A stretch of DNA of 64,000 nt from Pseudomonadota bacterium (GTDB taxonomy: Bacteria; Pseudomonadota; Gammaproteobacteria; Acidiferrobacterales; Acidiferrobacteraceae): the NCBI GenBank assembly GCA_021784755.1, contig JAJYHM010000042.1, forward strand, positions 50,312 through 114,311, written 5' to 3'. The notes beneath the pieces are model-generated. The model ran no database searches, was not told the DNA's origin, and was given only the letters and a program-made list of their open reading frames with translations. Within the stretch, counting starts at the first letter, position 1, and each line of letters starts with the position of its first letter. Shown here in pieces: positions 26,307 through 39,028 of the stretch. The position numbers and the translations under genes are program-made.

Positions 26307-28862
26307 CTAGAGCCAGACCATGCAGCCCATCTCGAAGCGGTGAGCGAGTAGGGCATGGTAAGGGTAGGCCCGCACCCGCAGCGTCTGGAAGCCCGATGTC
26401 TCGGGCTTGTGGTCGAGGCGGAAGGTGAGACGCCCTTCGCTGTCTACACCCGTCGGCGCTAGCTGCACCTGCGCACGCACAATATGCTCGCCGATGTCAT
26501 CCTGGGATTCGAACAGGCACTCGACGGCGAGATCCTCTTGGTGCAGGCCATTGGCGTGTACGAGAATCGTAAGATGTAAGGATTCGCCAACCTTGAGTGA
26601 TTCCGGCGCGTCGTTGCCGCGCTCGAGTCGCACCCCGGGCCAGGCTGTCGCCACGGCTCGCTTCCAGCGCGCAAGCGTTTGGCCGCCAACGGCTTTCTCT
26701 CGCGTCAGAAGGCGAGCGTGTTCGGCCGCCTTGCGGTAGTAGTCGCGCGCATATTCGAGGACCATCCGTTCGGCGTTGAAGACCGGCATGGCCCGACGCA
26801 TGGCGGTCTTCGATATCGCGATCCAGGAACGTGAATAGCCGTGCTCGGCGGTATCGAAATAGAGGGGTAGGACCTGTTGTTCAAGGATGTCCATCAGTTC
26901 CGCGCTTTCCTCGCGCGTGCGCTGGGCGTTGTCGATCAGCCCCTTGTGCGGACAGATACCCCAGCCGTTGTCGCCGGCATAGCCTTCGCCCCACCACCCA
27001 TCGAGAATACTCAAATTGACGATCCCGTTTATGGCGGCCTTCTGTCCCGATGTGCCGCTGGCTTCAAGCGGGTATTCCGGTGTATTCAGCCACACGTCGA
27101 CGCCGGTCACAAGGCGCCGCGCAAGCGCGAGGTCGTAGCCTTCGATCAGGATGATTTTTCCTTCGAACGCGGGACGTCTGGAGAATTCATGGATCAAACG
27201 GATGAGATTCTGCCCCGGATGATCGTGGGGATGGGCCTTGCCGGCGAACAGCAAGAGGACCGGTCGCTCCGGGTCGTTCAAGAGGCGCTCAAGGCGCGCC
27301 GGATCCTCGAATAGGAGTCCGGCGCGCTTATAAGTTGCGAAGCGTCGCGCGAAGCCTATGACGAGCGGGCCTTTAGCGTCCAGCTCGAGCTGGCGGGTGA
27401 GCCTGTGAATCACTCCCTCGCCCACGCCATTGCGGCGGTACTGGCGGATCACCCGTTTCTTGACCGCCTCCAGCATTGCGGCCTTCAAGGACTGATGAAC
27501 GCTCCAGTAGCTGTGGTCCGGGATCGTGTCTATTCGTTCCCAATAATGGGCTTCGGTGAGTTTGTTGCGCCATTCGCTGCCGAACCGGACGTCGAAGAGG
27601 CTGCTCCATTCTTGGGCCAGAAAGGTGGCTACATGGATGCCGTTGGTGACATAGCCCACCGGGTTCTCGGCCCAAGGGATCTGCGGCCAGATATAGGCCT
27701 CCATGCGCGAGGCGATCTCCCCGTGAATACGGCTTACCCCATTGTGCAAGCGGGATCCGCGTAGCGCGAGGGCCGTCATATTGAACCCGCCCTGGCTTAT
27801 GGGGCTCGACCCGAGTTCCTTGAGTTCGGTGATGCCGATCCCAAGGTCCGTCACATAGGGCTCCAGGTAGCGGGCGAACAACTCCTCGTCGAAGATATCG
27901 TGGCCGGCCGGCACGGGGGTATGTGTCGTAAAGACCGTCCCGGCCGCCACGATCTCCAGGGCCGTATCAAAATCGAGCCCCTGATGCGCAAGCTCCCGGC
28001 AGCGCTCCAGGATCTGGAAGGCGGGATGGCCTTCGTTGATGTGCCAGACGGTGGGCGTGAGGCCCGCGGCGCGCAGGGCGCGCACACCACCTATGCCGAG
28101 GACGATCTCCTGTCTCAGTCTTGTCTCGCGGTCGCCGCCATACAGTTGGCACGTAATGGCCCGGTCGGCGGCCGTATTCTCGGGGATGTCGCTGTCGAGC
28201 AGGTAGAGAGAGATGCGGCCTGCCACCACGCGCCAGATCTTGAGGGCCACGCTGCGCCCAGGGAGGGTGACCGATATCCGAATCTCGCGGCCCTCGCTGT
28301 CGCAGGCTGGGGTCACCGGGAGGTCCGCGAGGAGCGCGGGAGCCGTCCCCACGATCTGATTGCCCTGTGCATCTATCGTTTGTGTGAAGTATCCCTGGCG
28401 ATAGAGCAGTCCCACGGCCACGAATGGCAGACCGAGGTCGCTTGCCGCTTTGCAGTGATCGCCCGCCAAGATACCAAGGCCGCCAGAGTAGATCTGGAGA
28501 CTCTCGTGCAAGCCGAACTCAGCGCAGAAGTAGGCCACCAAGTCGGTCTTGGGGTCGAGACTCATAAGTCGCGATGGGATGCGCACTGTGTGGTAGGTGT
28601 CGTGCAGCGACAGTGCGCGCTGATACTCTTCGAGGAACAGGGGATCCTGCGCTGCTTCGTCGAGGCGTTCCTGCGCTACGCGCCGCAGCATGAGTTTGGG
28701 GTTGCGGCCGCACCGTTCCCAGAGCGCTGGGTCGAGCCGCACGAATAGCAGGCGGATCGGGCGGTTCCAGCTGTAGAGGAGGTCTACGGCAAGTTCAGAC
28801 AGGCGCGCAAGGCGCTCGGGGATATTGGGCTGGACTTCTAGAGGGTAGCGGGTACCGGGCAC
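26307..28862 (-). CDS. glgP: Alpha-glucan (glycogen) phosphorylase, DUF3417-containing type
   Basis: Releases glucose 1-phosphate from alpha-1,4-glucan ends using a pyridoxal-phosphate cofactor. The 851-residue protein is the archaeal/actinobacterial-like class: an N-terminal DUF3417 domain (about 1-110, with YSWNRP), then FCAEFGLHESLQIYSGGLGILAGDH, and the cofactor lysine in EASGTSGQKAAINGIVNLS followed by DGWWGEGY. The C-terminal 100 residues form a beta-rich extension. The start is ATG 28862. It is divergent from glgB and transcribed alone, and its upstream neighbour on this strand is outside the run. Confidence 0.95.
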   Translation of the reverse strand: MPGTRYPLEVQPNIPERLARLSELAVDLLYSWNRPIRLLFVRLDPALWERCGRNPKLMLRRVAQERLDEAAQDPLFLEEYQRALSLHDTYHTVRIPSRLMSLDPKTDLVAYFCAEFGLHESLQIYSGGLGILAGDHCKAASDLGLPFVAVGLLYRQGYFTQTIDAQGNQIVGTAPALLADLPVTPACDSEGREIRISVTLPGRSVALKIWRVVAGRISLYLLDSDIPENTAADRAITCQLYGGDRETRLRQEIVLGIGGVRALRAAGLTPTVWHINEGHPAFQILERCRELAHQGLDFDTALEIVAAGTVFTTHTPVPAGHDIFDEELFARYLEPYVTDLGIGITELKELGSSPISQGGFNMTALALRGSRLHNGVSRIHGEIASRMEAYIWPQIPWAENPVGYVTNGIHVATFLAQEWSSLFDVRFGSEWRNKLTEAHYWERIDTIPDHSYWSVHQSLKAAMLEAVKKRVIRQYRRNGVGEGVIHRLTRQLELDAKGPLVIGFARRFATYKRAGLLFEDPARLERLLNDPERPVLLLFAGKAHPHDHPGQNLIRLIHEFSRRPAFEGKIILIEGYDLALARRLVTGVDVWLNTPEYPLEASGTSGQKAAINGIVNLSILDGWWGEGYAGDNGWGICPHKGLIDNAQRTREESAELMDILEQQVLPLYFDTAEHGYSRSWIAISKTAMRRAMPVFNAERMVLEYARDYYRKAAEHARLLTREKAVGGQTLARWKRAVATAWPGVRLERGNDAPESLKVGESLHLTILVHANGLHQEDLAVECLFESQDDIGEHIVRAQVQLAPTGVDSEGRLTFRLDHKPETSGFQTLRVRAYPYHALLAHRFEMGCMVWL

Positions 28863-29255
28863 GTGTTGACCTTTAGCGATCGTGGGTTTGGGACTTGCAT
28901 CCTGCTCATGGCGCTTGCAGCTATTATGCCACAGGCCGCGCGATCGTCCTTATTCATACCATAGACGGCCTGAGGCAGGCGTCATTCTTTCGGCGGAAGG
29001 AGTGCTCGTTACGCTGAACGGTCCGGGATCCGTTGCGTCTACGCGCCATTGGGCGCGGCCTGCACATACCCTCGCATCTTAGGGCTGTTGTGTCGCGGAT
29101 GGTCTCACGGCTGTCGAAGGAAGCGGTGTTCGTCTGCGCCATCCCGGACGGTTCGCTACTTGTCATGCCCCGACATGGTCCGTAACATGGCTCAACAGGG
29201 TCGTATCGGCTCGGGGCGCTCGCCCTGGGCGCGATCGAGTGTAGGAGGGCAGTGG
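28863..29255. other. Divergent glgP/glgB control region
   Basis: 393 bases without a supported gene. An open frame continuous with glgB runs back to 29049, but its translation is cysteine- and arginine-rich with no branching-enzyme similarity. Promoters for both directions should be here; I could not identify convincing boxes. Confidence 0.45.
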
Positions 29256-31211
29256 ATGCCAGGCGGGAGGGGAGCGAAGCGCGAGGTGCCGTTCGTAGAC
29301 GTCGACTCATGGTTCAGCCCGGAGGATATCTACCTCTTGCGCGAAGGTCGGCACACTAGGCTCTACGATAAGCTCGGGGCCCACCCGGTGCGCTTGCCCG
29401 ATGGGGTGGGGGTCCACTTCGCCGTCTGGGCACCTAACGCGCGGTTCGTCTCGGTCATAGGGGACTTCAACGGCTGGCGGAAGGGTGCCCACCCGCTCAA
29501 TATTCGCGAGGATGGCTCAGGCCTTTGGGCGGGCGTCGTCGCGGGGATCGGTCCCGGGGCGCCCTACAAGTACCACATCATCTCCCGCGAGACAGGCTAC
29601 GAGGTCGAGAAGGCCGATCCCTTTGCGTTTTGTGCAGAGGAACCGCCGCGCACTGCGTCTATCGTGTGCGACGCCCCCTATACATGGGGCGACGGCGCAT
29701 GGATGCAGTCGCGTGGAGGGAGGCTGGGCCGTTCTGCCCCCGTAAGCATCTACGAGGTGCATGCGGGGTCATGGCGTCGCGTCCCCGAGGAGGGCGGGCG
29801 CTGGCTCAGCTATCGGGAACTCGCGGCCGTGCTGCCCGCCTACGTCGCCGATCTGGGTTTTACCCACGTTGAGTTTATGCCCCTTACGGAGCACCCGTTC
29901 TACGGCTCATGGGGTTATCAGACGACGGGTTATTTTGCGCCTACCGCACGCTTTGGAGCGCCGGAAGACCTGATGTTCCTGATCGACGCCCTCCATCGCG
30001 AAGGCGTCGGGGTCATACTGGATTGGGTGCCGTCTCACTTTCCGACCGATCTGCACGGCCTCGGATTTTTTGATGGTACGCATCTTTTCGAGCATGCCGA
30101 TCCCCGTCGCGGCTACCACCCGGAATGGCATTCCAGTATTTTCAATTATGGGCGGCACGAAGTGCGATCGGTGCTGGTCTCCAGCGCGCTTTTTTGGCTC
30201 GAGAGATTTCATGTCGACGGGCTGCGGGTCGATGGCGTCGCCTCCATGTTATACCGGGACTATGCGCGACCGGCGGGCGAGTGGGTTCCTAACGCCCATG
30301 GCGGTCGCGAGAGCGAGGAAGCGATTCAGTTTCTGCAGGAGCTGAACGAGGCTGTCTACCGCCAACATCCCGATGTCCAGACCATAGCCGAGGAGTCGAC
30401 CGCTTGGCCGCAGGTGTCCCGGCCGGTCTCCATGGGTGGCCTTGGGTTTGGCTACAAATGGAATATGGGTTGGATGCACGATACGCTCGATTACATGGAG
30501 CGGGAGCCTATCTATCGCAAATACCACCAAGGGCAACTGACATTCAGTCTCTGGTATGCCTTCCAGGAAAACTTCGTGTTACCGCTTTCGCACGACGAAG
30601 TAGTCTACGGGAAGGGATCTCTCATAGGTAAGATGCCGGGCGATGACTGGCAGAAGTTCGCGAACCTGCGCCTGCTTCTAGGCTACATGTTCTGTCATCC
30701 TGGCAAGAAGTTGTTATTCATGGGCGCCGAGATCGCCCAGTGGCGGGAATGGAGTCACGAGAGCAGTCTCGATTGGCACTTGTTGGACTATGCCCCGCAT
30801 CAGGGCATCCAGAAGCTGGTGCGCGATCTGAACCGCCTCTATCGCGGGGAATCCGCGTTGCATGCCGCCGATACCGAAGCCGAAGGATTTCGTTGGGTGG
30901 ACAATGGGGATTGGGAGCAGAGTGTCATCAGTTTCTATCGGTTTGCGGGGCCGGGACAAGATCCGGTCCTCGTGGTCTGCAATTTCACGCCCATGCCGCG
31001 CCACAACTATCGCCTGGGTGTCATGCGCGCGGGGTTTTGGAAGGAGATCATGAATACGGACGCCACAATCTACGGAGGAAGCGGCCAGGGAAATCTTGGG
31101 GGGTTGGAAACGGCGCCTGTGGGCGCCCACGGACAGCTCCAGTCGCTCAACCTTGTTTTGCCCCCACTCTCGCTCGTGGTCTTCCAGGTGCCGCCTGGGC
31201 AGGGAGGGTAG
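29256..31211 (+). CDS. glgB: 1,4-alpha-glucan branching enzyme
   Basis: Introduces alpha-1,6 branches into glucan. At 651 residues it is of the shorter GH13_9 type with one CBM48 module ([23 protein letters not shown], about 45-70) before the barrel. The barrel has the four conserved regions, with the nucleophile Asp in [13 protein letters not shown] and the Glu in IAEESTAWP, then [15 protein letters not shown] 29256 is chosen because AGGAGG lies 7 bases before it; longer frames upstream have no support. It is 3 bases ahead of glgE, so the two are coupled. Confidence 0.96.
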   Translation: MPGGRGAKREVPFVDVDSWFSPEDIYLLREGRHTRLYDKLGAHPVRLPDGVGVHFAVWAPNARFVSVIGDFNGWRKGAHPLNIREDGSGLWAGVVAGIGPGAPYKYHIISRETGYEVEKADPFAFCAEEPPRTASIVCDAPYTWGDGAWMQSRGGRLGRSAPVSIYEVHAGSWRRVPEEGGRWLSYRELAAVLPAYVADLGFTHVEFMPLTEHPFYGSWGYQTTGYFAPTARFGAPEDLMFLIDALHREGVGVILDWVPSHFPTDLHGLGFFDGTHLFEHADPRRGYHPEWHSSIFNYGRHEVRSVLVSSALFWLERFHVDGLRVDGVASMLYRDYARPAGEWVPNAHGGRESEEAIQFLQELNEAVYRQHPDVQTIAEESTAWPQVSRPVSMGGLGFGYKWNMGWMHDTLDYMEREPIYRKYHQGQLTFSLWYAFQENFVLPLSHDEVVYGKGSLIGKMPGDDWQKFANLRLLLGYMFCHPGKKLLFMGAEIAQWREWSHESSLDWHLLDYAPHQGIQKLVRDLNRLYRGESALHAADTEAEGFRWVDNGDWEQSVISFYRFAGPGQDPVLVVCNFTPMPRHNYRLGVMRAGFWKEIMNTDATIYGGSGQGNLGGLETAPVGAHGQLQSLNLVLPPLSLVVFQVPPGQGG

Positions 31212-31214
31212 GCG

Positions 31215-33227
31215 GTGGCACGAGCCCAAGCGCAGCGGGGAACGATGCCGTCGGACGGGCGCAATCGGGTTGTCATAGACACGGTGAGTCCGGTAGTGGA
31301 TTGCGGCCGCTTTCCGATCAAGCGGATCATAGGCGATCGCGTCACGGTCGATGCCGACGTCTTTGCTGATGGCCACGATGTGGTGGTCTGCACCTTGTGT
31401 GTGCGCAAACCGAACGGAAAGACCTGGAGTCGCGCGCGCATGGCGCCCATCGGCAATGACCGCTATCGCGCATCCTTCACGGTGGCAGAGCTTGGTGTCT
31501 ACCACTATACCGTGCGTGCCGCTATAGATCACTTTGGCTCGCTCTGCCACGAGCTCGCGCGCAGACCTTTGGATGACCCCGACCTTGCGATGGTGTTTCA
31601 GCAAGCGGCCGCCATGATAGGGGTGGCGGCGGTGAACGCAAGCGCGCGGGAAGGGCGGTCCTTGCGTACAGTCCAGGCGCTTCTCGAGGGGGATGCGGTG
31701 CCTGAAGAAAAGCGCGCCGCGCTACTCGACGGGACGCTCGCTGAGCGCGTGTACCGATTCGCGGCGCATCCCCATGAGACGGCGCTCGAGACCGAGTTTG
31801 CGGTGCGCGTGGATCCGGAACGGGCCCGCTTCAGCGCCTGGTACGAGTTTTTCCCGCGCTCGGTCGGAGGCGTTCCGGGCGGCCGCCTGCGCGATGCAGG
31901 CCCCATGCTGGCCTATGTGGCGAGCATGGGCTTTGACGTCGTGTATTTGCCGCCTGTCTCGCCAATCGGAGAGCGTCTGCGCAAGGGGCCCAACAACACC
32001 CTAAGTCAAAACCCCGCCGATGTCGGCAGTCCGTGGGCGATCGGAAGCGCACGGGGTGGTCACAAGGCGCTGGCGCCTGAGCTTGGCACGCTTGCGGACT
32101 TCCGCGTGTTTTGCGATGAGGCGGCCAAGAATGGCATGGCCGTGGCGCTCGATATCGCGTTTCAATGTTCCCCGGACCATCCTTACGTGACTGAGCATCC
32201 GGACTGGTTCCGCCACAGGCCTGACGGCACGATCCAGTATGCGGAGAATCCACCGAAGAAGTATCAGGACATCTACCCCCTTGATTTCGAGACAAAGGAT
32301 TGGCGGGCCCTATGGCAGGAATTGAAAAGCGTCGTCATATTCTGGATAGGGGAGGGTGTACGCATCTTCCGTGTCGACAACCCGCACACCAAGGCCTTTT
32401 CATTCTGGGAATGGCTCATACGAGAGATCCGATCGGCATACCCGGAGGTTTTGTTCTTGGCGGAGGCGTTCACGCGCCCCAAGGTGATGCACGGGCTCGC
32501 GAAGCTCGGTTTCACGCACTCCTACACCTATTTCACATGGCGGAATACTAAGCGCGAGCTGACCGAATACTTCACGGAGCTCACCCAAGGGCCGGGACGG
32601 GAGTATTTCAGGCCGCATGTATGGCCTAACACGCCGGACATACTTCCCGCGTTCCTTCAGCATGCTCCGCGCGCGGCCTTCGTTATTCGGCTCGTGCTGG
32701 CCGCAACCTTGAGCGCCAACTACGGGATCTACGGGCCCGCTTTCGAGCTTCTGGAATCAGAGCCCCTTGAGCCCGGTAGCGAAGAGTATCGTGATTCCGA
32801 AAAGTATCAAAAACGCGTATGGGATCTGGCAAGGCCCGACAGTCTGCGGGCGATCATCACCCGCTTGAATGCCATTCGTCGTGCGCATCCGGCTTTGCGG
32901 AGCGATCGGAGCCTCGTCTTTCACGCTATCGATAACGATAATCTGATCGGGTTTAGCAAGACCGCCGATGATGGGGCGTCGACCGTGCTCGTGGTAGTCA
33001 ATCTCGACCCGCATCATCGCCAGTCCGGGTGGCTCGAATGGCCGGCGCATAATCGGGCCGGGGCGGAGGGGCGGCCCGTGCAGATGCACGACCTTTTATC
33101 TGACGCCCGTTATCTCTGGAGCGGAGGCCGCCACTATGTGGAGCTTGCTCCGGAACAGGCGCCGGCCCATATCCTCCGCCCCCGAGGCTACATCGGTAAC
33201 GAGCACGATTTCGACTACTACTCTTAG
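31215..33227 (+). CDS. glgE: Alpha-1,4-glucan:maltose-1-phosphate maltosyltransferase
   Basis: Extends glucan chains with maltose from maltose 1-phosphate. This 670-residue GH13_3 enzyme has an N-terminal domain of about 190 residues ([18 protein letters not shown]), then the barrel with FYEFFPRS-like text, [31 protein letters not shown], the nucleophile in [16 protein letters not shown] and the Glu in [18 protein letters not shown]. These are GlgE-specific blocks. The GTG start at 31215 has GGGAGGGTAGG before it. It is followed after 7 bases by the treS-maltokinase gene, which makes its substrate. Together with GlgB it completes a trehalose-to-glucan pathway independent of ADP-glucose. Confidence 0.96.
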   Translation: MARAQAQRGTMPSDGRNRVVIDTVSPVVDCGRFPIKRIIGDRVTVDADVFADGHDVVVCTLCVRKPNGKTWSRARMAPIGNDRYRASFTVAELGVYHYTVRAAIDHFGSLCHELARRPLDDPDLAMVFQQAAAMIGVAAVNASAREGRSLRTVQALLEGDAVPEEKRAALLDGTLAERVYRFAAHPHETALETEFAVRVDPERARFSAWYEFFPRSVGGVPGGRLRDAGPMLAYVASMGFDVVYLPPVSPIGERLRKGPNNTLSQNPADVGSPWAIGSARGGHKALAPELGTLADFRVFCDEAAKNGMAVALDIAFQCSPDHPYVTEHPDWFRHRPDGTIQYAENPPKKYQDIYPLDFETKDWRALWQELKSVVIFWIGEGVRIFRVDNPHTKAFSFWEWLIREIRSAYPEVLFLAEAFTRPKVMHGLAKLGFTHSYTYFTWRNTKRELTEYFTELTQGPGREYFRPHVWPNTPDILPAFLQHAPRAAFVIRLVLAATLSANYGIYGPAFELLESEPLEPGSEEYRDSEKYQKRVWDLARPDSLRAIITRLNAIRRAHPALRSDRSLVFHAIDNDNLIGFSKTADDGASTVLVVVNLDPHHRQSGWLEWPAHNRAGAEGRPVQMHDLLSDARYLWSGGRHYVELAPEQAPAHILRPRGYIGNEHDFDYYS

Positions 33228-33234
33228 GCGCGCC

Positions 33235-36200
33235 ATGCAAAGAAGAACAAAAACAGAGATGTCGCGAATATCGGACGACCCGCTTTGGTACAAGGACGCC
33301 GTCATCTACGAGCTGCACGTGCGTGCCTTCTTTGACGGTAATGGCGACGGCATCGGGGATTTCGTGGGACTGACCCAGAAGCTGGATTACCTACAGGACC
33401 TCGGGGTGGATACTCTGTGGGTCCTGCCGTTCTACCCATCGCCCATGCGGGATGATGGCTATGACATTGCTGATTATCGCAATGTCCATCCGGATTACGG
33501 AACGCGGCGCGACTTTCTGCAGTTCGTGCGGGCGGCCCATGAGCGCGGGCTTCGGGTCATCACGGAGCTTGTCATAAACCACACATCGGACGAGCATCCT
33601 TGGTTTCAGGCCGCGCGACGCGCGCCGGCGGGGTCCCCGAAGCGTGATTTCTACGTGTGGAGCAATACGGTCAAGAAATTCGAAGACACCCGCATCATAT
33701 TCACCGACAGCGAGAAGTCCAATTGGGCATGGGACGAGGACGCCAAGGCTTATTACTGGCATAGATTCTTTTTTCATCAGCCGGATCTGAATCACAACAA
33801 TCCGCAGGTCGTGAAGGCGGTGGTGCGGGTCATGGAGTTTTGGCTTGGGCTGGGCGTGGACGGCCTGCGTCTCGACGCCATTCCCTATCTGTGCGTCCGT
33901 GAGGGGACCAGCAACGAAAATCTCCCCGAGACCCACGCGGTGGTGCACTACATGCGCTCGGTCATCGACAGCCGCTACAACAACCGCATGTTGCTAGCCG
34001 AGGCCAACCAATGGCCCGAGGATGTGCGCGACTACTTCGGTGGCGGGGACGAGTGCCACATGGCCTACCACTTCCCGCTCATGCCGCGCATGTATATGGC
34101 GATCGCGCAAGAGGACCGTCACCCGATCGTCGAGATCATGAAACAGACGCCCGATATTCCGGAGACCTGTCAATGGGCGATCTTCTTGCGCAACCACGAC
34201 GAGCTGACCCTGGAAATGGTCACGAACAAGGAGCGTGACTACATGTACCAGATGTATGCGGCCGACCGCAAGGCGCGCTTGAATCTCGGTATACGGCGCA
34301 GGCTCGCACCACTTATGGATAACGATTTCGACAAGATCCGTCTCATGAACAGTCTGCTCTTGTCGATGCCTGGGTCGCCCATCATTTATTACGGCGACGA
34401 GATCGGGATGGGGGACAATATCTACCTCGGCGACCGCAATGGCGTGCGCACGCCCATGCAATGGAGCCCGGACCGTAACGCGGGTTTCTCGCGCGCTGAT
34501 CCCCAGCGGCTCTTCTTGCCGCCGATCATGGATCCAATTTATGGCTACGGCGCCGTAAACGTCGAGGCACAGTCACGCGATCCCTCATCGCTCCTCAACT
34601 GGACCCGCCGCATGCTCACGATCCGCAAAGGCACGAAGGTCTTTGGGCGTGGGACGCTTGTTTTCCTCGAACCCGGAAACCGCAAGATCCTGGCCTATGT
34701 GCGCGCCTATGGTGACGAGACAGTCTTGTGCGTCGCCAATCTGTCGCACTCCGCGCAGCCTGTGGAGCTGGATTTGTCGGCCTACAAAGGGCGCGTCCCG
34801 ATCGAGCTCATGGGACGCACCCCGTTTCCACCTATCGGCGAGTTGCCCTATCTCCTGACCCTTCATGGCCACGGCTTTTATTGGTTCCGGCTCGCGGAGG
34901 GCGGCGAGGTCCCGGCTTGGCACGAGGAGCGGTTGCCGCCGGAGGAGCTGCCGTTGCTTGTGTTGTTCGATGGATGGCGCAGTTTGTTCCGCGAGCGCGT
35001 TGTGCCCTGGCGCATGGCCATGGCCGACCGGGTGCGCGCGCAGTGGGAGCAAGATGCTGTGCCGCGGTTCATGACCGCGCAACGATGGTATGGCGAAAAG
35101 GGCGCCATGCCCAAGCGCGTCCGCATGACCGAGACCGCCGAATGGGTGACGCCCGACGGAAATTTTTTTCTGACGCTGGTCGATGTGGAGGACGGCGATC
35201 GCCCGGCGCGGTATTTTCTGCCGGTATCACTGGTGTGGGAGGCGGACAACGAGGCGCGTATGCGTTCTGTCCTGCCGCTTGCCATGGCGCGCGTGCGCCA
35301 GCAGGCGACGCTTGGCATCCTGGGCGACGCCTTTGGGGACGACGTCTTCTGCCGCAAACTTGTCATGGCTATCCGCGACGGGCAGCGCTTCGAAGCGGAG
35401 GCGGGCGTTATGCAAGGGGTGCCGGCAGGCACCCTCCACGATGCGGTTGCGCCGGATGAGGCCGTGCGGCATCCCAACTCGCGTAGCACGAATACGGCCG
35501 TGGCCATCGGCGAGAGGTTGTTCCTGAAGGGCTATCGGCGCCTCCAGGAGGGTATAAGTCCAGAGGCGGAGATGGGTCGGTTCTTGTGTGATGTCGCCCA
35601 TTTTCCTTATACGGTCCCAGTACTGGGGACCCTGGAATACCGGCCCGCGGCAGGCGGGGTTATCACGCTGGCACTCCTGCAAGGCTATCTCGAGAATCAA
35701 GGGGACGCCTGGGACTACACGCTCAATTACCTCGAGAACCACCTCGAGCTGTGCCTGCATGGTTCGGCGCAAACGGTCGACGGTGAGGAGGAGGCACACG
35801 GCGGCTATCTCGCGCTCGTGCGCACGCTCGGCTTGCGTACGGCACAGATGCATCTGGCGCTTGCCGTGCCCACGGGTGACACGGCCTTCGATCCGGAACC
35901 CCTCGTGCCTGACGAGGGGGCGCGATGGGTTGAGGGTGTGCGCGTGGAGATCGAGGAGACCTTCGCTATGCTCGGCGCGCGGCTCTCCTCGTTGCCCGAG
36001 GAGGCGCAGGGTGATGCCCACGCCGTGCTCGCCGTGCGTGCGCAGCTTTTGGATAAAGCCGCGCTATCGGCCCCGACTATCGGGCAAAAGATCCGTTATC
36101 ACGGCGATTACCATTTGGGACAGGTGCTTTTGCAGAAGAACGATTTTGCAATCACAGATTTCGAGGGAGAGCCCGGACGCACCATCGCAGAGCGGCGGCG

Positions 36201-36570
36201 CAAGCATACGCCATTGCGGGATGTCGCGGGCATGATTCGTTCCTTCAATTATGCCATGTATACCGCCTTGGATCACGTCACTGCGGGGCAGGCGGAGCAC
36301 ATGGCGATCTTGTTGCCTCACGCCCGCTCCTGGGAGCGCGCCACGGTATCCGCCTTCATGGTGTCCTATGCCACAGCCATGGAGGGCACGAACTTATGGG
36401 AGACATTTACAGAGGCGCGCGAGTGGTTGCAGCTCTTCCTGCTCGAAAAGGCCCTCTACGAGTTACGCTATGAAATGAAAAATCGCCCCCAGAGTGTGAT
36501 GATTCCCTTGCGGGGTCTTTTGTCTATTCTGGAGCCCGAGGCGGTGGCGCAAGACCCGTCGGGCGCGTAG
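33235..36570 (+). CDS. treS: Trehalose synthase / maltokinase fusion
   Basis: Bifunctional 1111-residue protein. Residues 1-550 are a GH13_16 trehalose synthase that interconverts trehalose and maltose: [41 protein letters not shown], nucleophile region [22 protein letters not shown] and [12 protein letters not shown]. Residues from about 575 are a maltokinase that makes maltose 1-phosphate, with the kinase-like catalytic block [11 protein letters not shown] (about 956) and [11 protein letters not shown]. The fusion is known in many bacteria with GlgE. ATG 33235 is used; ATG 33259 (MSRISDDP) is equally plausible, and neither has a strong ribosome-binding site. Coupled tightly to glgE. Confidence 0.95.
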   Translation: MQRRTKTEMSRISDDPLWYKDAVIYELHVRAFFDGNGDGIGDFVGLTQKLDYLQDLGVDTLWVLPFYPSPMRDDGYDIADYRNVHPDYGTRRDFLQFVRAAHERGLRVITELVINHTSDEHPWFQAARRAPAGSPKRDFYVWSNTVKKFEDTRIIFTDSEKSNWAWDEDAKAYYWHRFFFHQPDLNHNNPQVVKAVVRVMEFWLGLGVDGLRLDAIPYLCVREGTSNENLPETHAVVHYMRSVIDSRYNNRMLLAEANQWPEDVRDYFGGGDECHMAYHFPLMPRMYMAIAQEDRHPIVEIMKQTPDIPETCQWAIFLRNHDELTLEMVTNKERDYMYQMYAADRKARLNLGIRRRLAPLMDNDFDKIRLMNSLLLSMPGSPIIYYGDEIGMGDNIYLGDRNGVRTPMQWSPDRNAGFSRADPQRLFLPPIMDPIYGYGAVNVEAQSRDPSSLLNWTRRMLTIRKGTKVFGRGTLVFLEPGNRKILAYVRAYGDETVLCVANLSHSAQPVELDLSAYKGRVPIELMGRTPFPPIGELPYLLTLHGHGFYWFRLAEGGEVPAWHEERLPPEELPLLVLFDGWRSLFRERVVPWRMAMADRVRAQWEQDAVPRFMTAQRWYGEKGAMPKRVRMTETAEWVTPDGNFFLTLVDVEDGDRPARYFLPVSLVWEADNEARMRSVLPLAMARVRQQATLGILGDAFGDDVFCRKLVMAIRDGQRFEAEAGVMQGVPAGTLHDAVAPDEAVRHPNSRSTNTAVAIGERLFLKGYRRLQEGISPEAEMGRFLCDVAHFPYTVPVLGTLEYRPAAGGVITLALLQGYLENQGDAWDYTLNYLENHLELCLHGSAQTVDGEEEAHGGYLALVRTLGLRTAQMHLALAVPTGDTAFDPEPLVPDEGARWVEGVRVEIEETFAMLGARLSSLPEEAQGDAHAVLAVRAQLLDKAALSAPTIGQKIRYHGDYHLGQVLLQKNDFAITDFEGEPGRTIAERRRKHTPLRDVAGMIRSFNYAMYTALDHVTAGQAEHMAILLPHARSWERATVSAFMVSYATAMEGTNLWETFTEAREWLQLFLLEKALYELRYEMKNRPQSVMIPLRGLLSILEPEAVAQDPSGA

Positions 36571-36591
36571 ATTTCCCCTTACGGCTCAATC

Positions 36592-36609
36592 CGGCGCCCC
36601 GGGGCGCCG
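36592..36609. terminator. 18-bp perfect palindrome after treS-mak
   Basis: CGGCGCCCCGGGGCGCCG lies 21 bases past the treS-mak stop and can form a strong stem in RNA. No uridine run follows. It may separate the glgB-glgE-treS unit from glgX-treZ-treY. Confidence 0.4.
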
Positions 36610-36817
36610 TCCGCCATGCCTTTGGTGACAGAACAAGAATGGGTACTACGATGATAATTGCGCGTGCCGCGCTCGCGTCCCGACAGAAGAGTTGGCAGTG
36701 TCCACGGCCGCGGCGGACGACACTTGCCTTGGTGGCGCCGGGCGCAGACCTGTCGGCCCGCAGGCTGGCGCGCTTCGCTATGCGTCCGGCGGATGCCGCG
36801 TCCTGTGGAGCGGTCCG

Positions 36818-38998
36818 GTGATCGAGGAGCGCGGGCGCTTGGGAGGGCGGGGGGTCGCGCGTTTCGCGGTGTGGCCTGGGCGCCCCTATCCCTTGGGCGC
36901 CACCTGGGATGGCGAGGGAGTGAATTTCGCGCTCTTCTCAGAGCACGCCGAGGCGGTGGAGCTTTGCTTATTCGCCGAGGACGGCCGTCACGAGATCGCG
37001 CGCATCCCGATACGCTGGCAGACTGATCAGGTATGGCACTGTTATCTCCCGGAGGCGCGGCCGGGGTGGTTGTACGGCTATCGTGTCCATGGGCCTTATG
37101 ATCCCAAAAACGGGCACCGATTCAATGGCCACAAGCTCTTGCTGGACCCCTACGCCAAGTCTATCCAAGGCCAGGTCCGCTGGAGCAACGCGAATTTTGC
37201 GTACCGCGTCGGCCATAAGCTCGAAGATCTGTCCTTCGATCGGACCAACAATGGGCCATTCATGCCCAAGTCGCGGGTTGTTGAATCGGCCTTCAGTTGG
37301 GGCGACGACCGACTCTTGCGCACGCCTTGGCACGACACGATCATCTATGAGTTGCACGTCAAGGGGTTCACTTATCAGCATCCGCTGGTCCCGCAACCCT
37401 TGCGCGGCACTTATGCCGGCTTAGGCTCGGCGCGTGTGATTGAGTATCTGAAGTCGCTCGGGGTGACGGCAGTCGAGCTCATGCCCGTGCACGCCTTCAT
37501 AGATGACCGTCATCTCGTGGAGCAGGGTCTCCGTAATTATTGGGGCTACAATTCCATAGGGTTCTTTGCCCCGGACTCGCGCTATTCGGCGAGTGGCGAG
37601 ATATCCGAATTCAAGACCATGGTGAAGGCGTTTCACTCCAACGGTATAGAGGTGATCCTGGACGTGGTCTACAACCACACGGCGGAGGGTCATCACATGG
37701 GGCCGACCTTGTCGTTCAAGGGCATAGACAACCTGTCTTATTACCGTCTGAGCCCCGACGATCCACGTTACTACATGGACTTCACGGGCTGCGGGAACAC
37801 TTTGAATATGCTGCATCCGAGGGTCTTACAGCTCATTATGGACTCGTTACGTTACTGGGTCCTTGAGATGCATGTGGACGGCTTCCGCTTCGATCTGGCC
37901 TCGACCCTGGCGCGCGAGCTCCACGACGTGAACCGGCTGTCCGCCTTTTTTGACATCATTCATCAAGACCCCGTGCTCTCGCAGGTCAAGCTCATAGCCG
38001 AGCCGTGGGATCTGGGGGAGGGGGGCTACCAGGTCGGCAATTTCCCGGTCGGCTGGACCGAATGGAATGGCAAGTACCGTGACGCGGTACGCGCGTATTG
38101 GAAGGGCGAGGGCGGCGTCATAGGCGAGATGGCCTATCGGCTGACCGGTTCGAGCGACCTCTACGGTCATGGCGGGCGCAATCCTTACGCATCGATCAAT
38201 TTTGTGACGGCGCACGATGGCTTCACGCTTCAGGATCTCGTCAGCTACAACGACAAGCATAACGAAGCCAACGGTGAGGACAATCGCGACGGGACCGATG
38301 CCAATTTCTCCTGGAATTGCGGCACCGAGGGACCGACAGACGACCCGGATATCCGAGCCTTGCGGGCCCGGCAAAAACGCAACATGATTGCGACCTTGTT
38401 GCTCTCCCAAGGTGTGCCCATGATCGTAGCTGGCGACGAATTAGGCCGCACTCAGCGCGGCAACAACAACGCTTACTGTCACGACGACCCCATCAATTGG
38501 GTGAATTGGGAGCTCACGCCGGAAGATCACGAGTTCATGCGGTTTGTGCAGCACGTGATCCGCATCAAGCAGAACCATAAGGTCTTTCGACGGCGGTCAT
38601 TCTTCCAGGGGCGGCACATCCGCGGCAGCGACGTAAAGGATGTCATGTGGCTGAAGCCGGACGCGACCGAGATGAACGACGAAGAATGGCAACAGAGCTT
38701 TGCCCGCTGCCTGGGGCTGTTCCTGGCGGGCGAAGGACTGGATGAATTCGATGAGAAGGGGCGCATGATAGGGGACGTCGATTTCCTCTGGCTTCTGAAT
38801 GCGCATCACGAGGAAATCCCTTTCTCGCTACCGAAATCCCGGGTGCTCGGGTGGCAAGTGGAGATCGATACGAGCTATACAGGCCCCACCCGGGACGTCG
38901 GGGCCGTCATCACGAGCGGATCGTATCCGCTTCAGGGGCGTTCGCTCGTCTTGCTCAGGGAGGCGACGCCCGACCGTCGTGGCGGGCATGCGGGCTGA
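36818..38998 (+). CDS. glgX: Glycogen debranching enzyme
   Basis: Hydrolyses alpha-1,6 branches left on phosphorylase-trimmed glycogen. It is a GH13_11 isoamylase-type protein of 726 residues, with a CBM48-like N-terminus ([20 protein letters not shown]) and barrel motifs [18 protein letters not shown] (nucleophile), [19 protein letters not shown] (acid/base) and [16 protein letters not shown]. The frame is open back to 36692, but the GTG at 36818 has GGAG 7 bases upstream and gives a family-like start. It begins the glgX-treZ-treY run, and its linear maltodextrin products are what TreY needs. Confidence 0.95.
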   Translation: MIEERGRLGGRGVARFAVWPGRPYPLGATWDGEGVNFALFSEHAEAVELCLFAEDGRHEIARIPIRWQTDQVWHCYLPEARPGWLYGYRVHGPYDPKNGHRFNGHKLLLDPYAKSIQGQVRWSNANFAYRVGHKLEDLSFDRTNNGPFMPKSRVVESAFSWGDDRLLRTPWHDTIIYELHVKGFTYQHPLVPQPLRGTYAGLGSARVIEYLKSLGVTAVELMPVHAFIDDRHLVEQGLRNYWGYNSIGFFAPDSRYSASGEISEFKTMVKAFHSNGIEVILDVVYNHTAEGHHMGPTLSFKGIDNLSYYRLSPDDPRYYMDFTGCGNTLNMLHPRVLQLIMDSLRYWVLEMHVDGFRFDLASTLARELHDVNRLSAFFDIIHQDPVLSQVKLIAEPWDLGEGGYQVGNFPVGWTEWNGKYRDAVRAYWKGEGGVIGEMAYRLTGSSDLYGHGGRNPYASINFVTAHDGFTLQDLVSYNDKHNEANGEDNRDGTDANFSWNCGTEGPTDDPDIRALRARQKRNMIATLLLSQGVPMIVAGDELGRTQRGNNNAYCHDDPINWVNWELTPEDHEFMRFVQHVIRIKQNHKVFRRRSFFQGRHIRGSDVKDVMWLKPDATEMNDEEWQQSFARCLGLFLAGEGLDEFDEKGRMIGDVDFLWLLNAHHEEIPFSLPKSRVLGWQVEIDTSYTGPTRDVGAVITSGSYPLQGRSLVLLREATPDRRGGHAG

Positions 38999-39028
38999 TC
39001 GAGGAGCAGTATGCGCAGAGGAGTCGCC

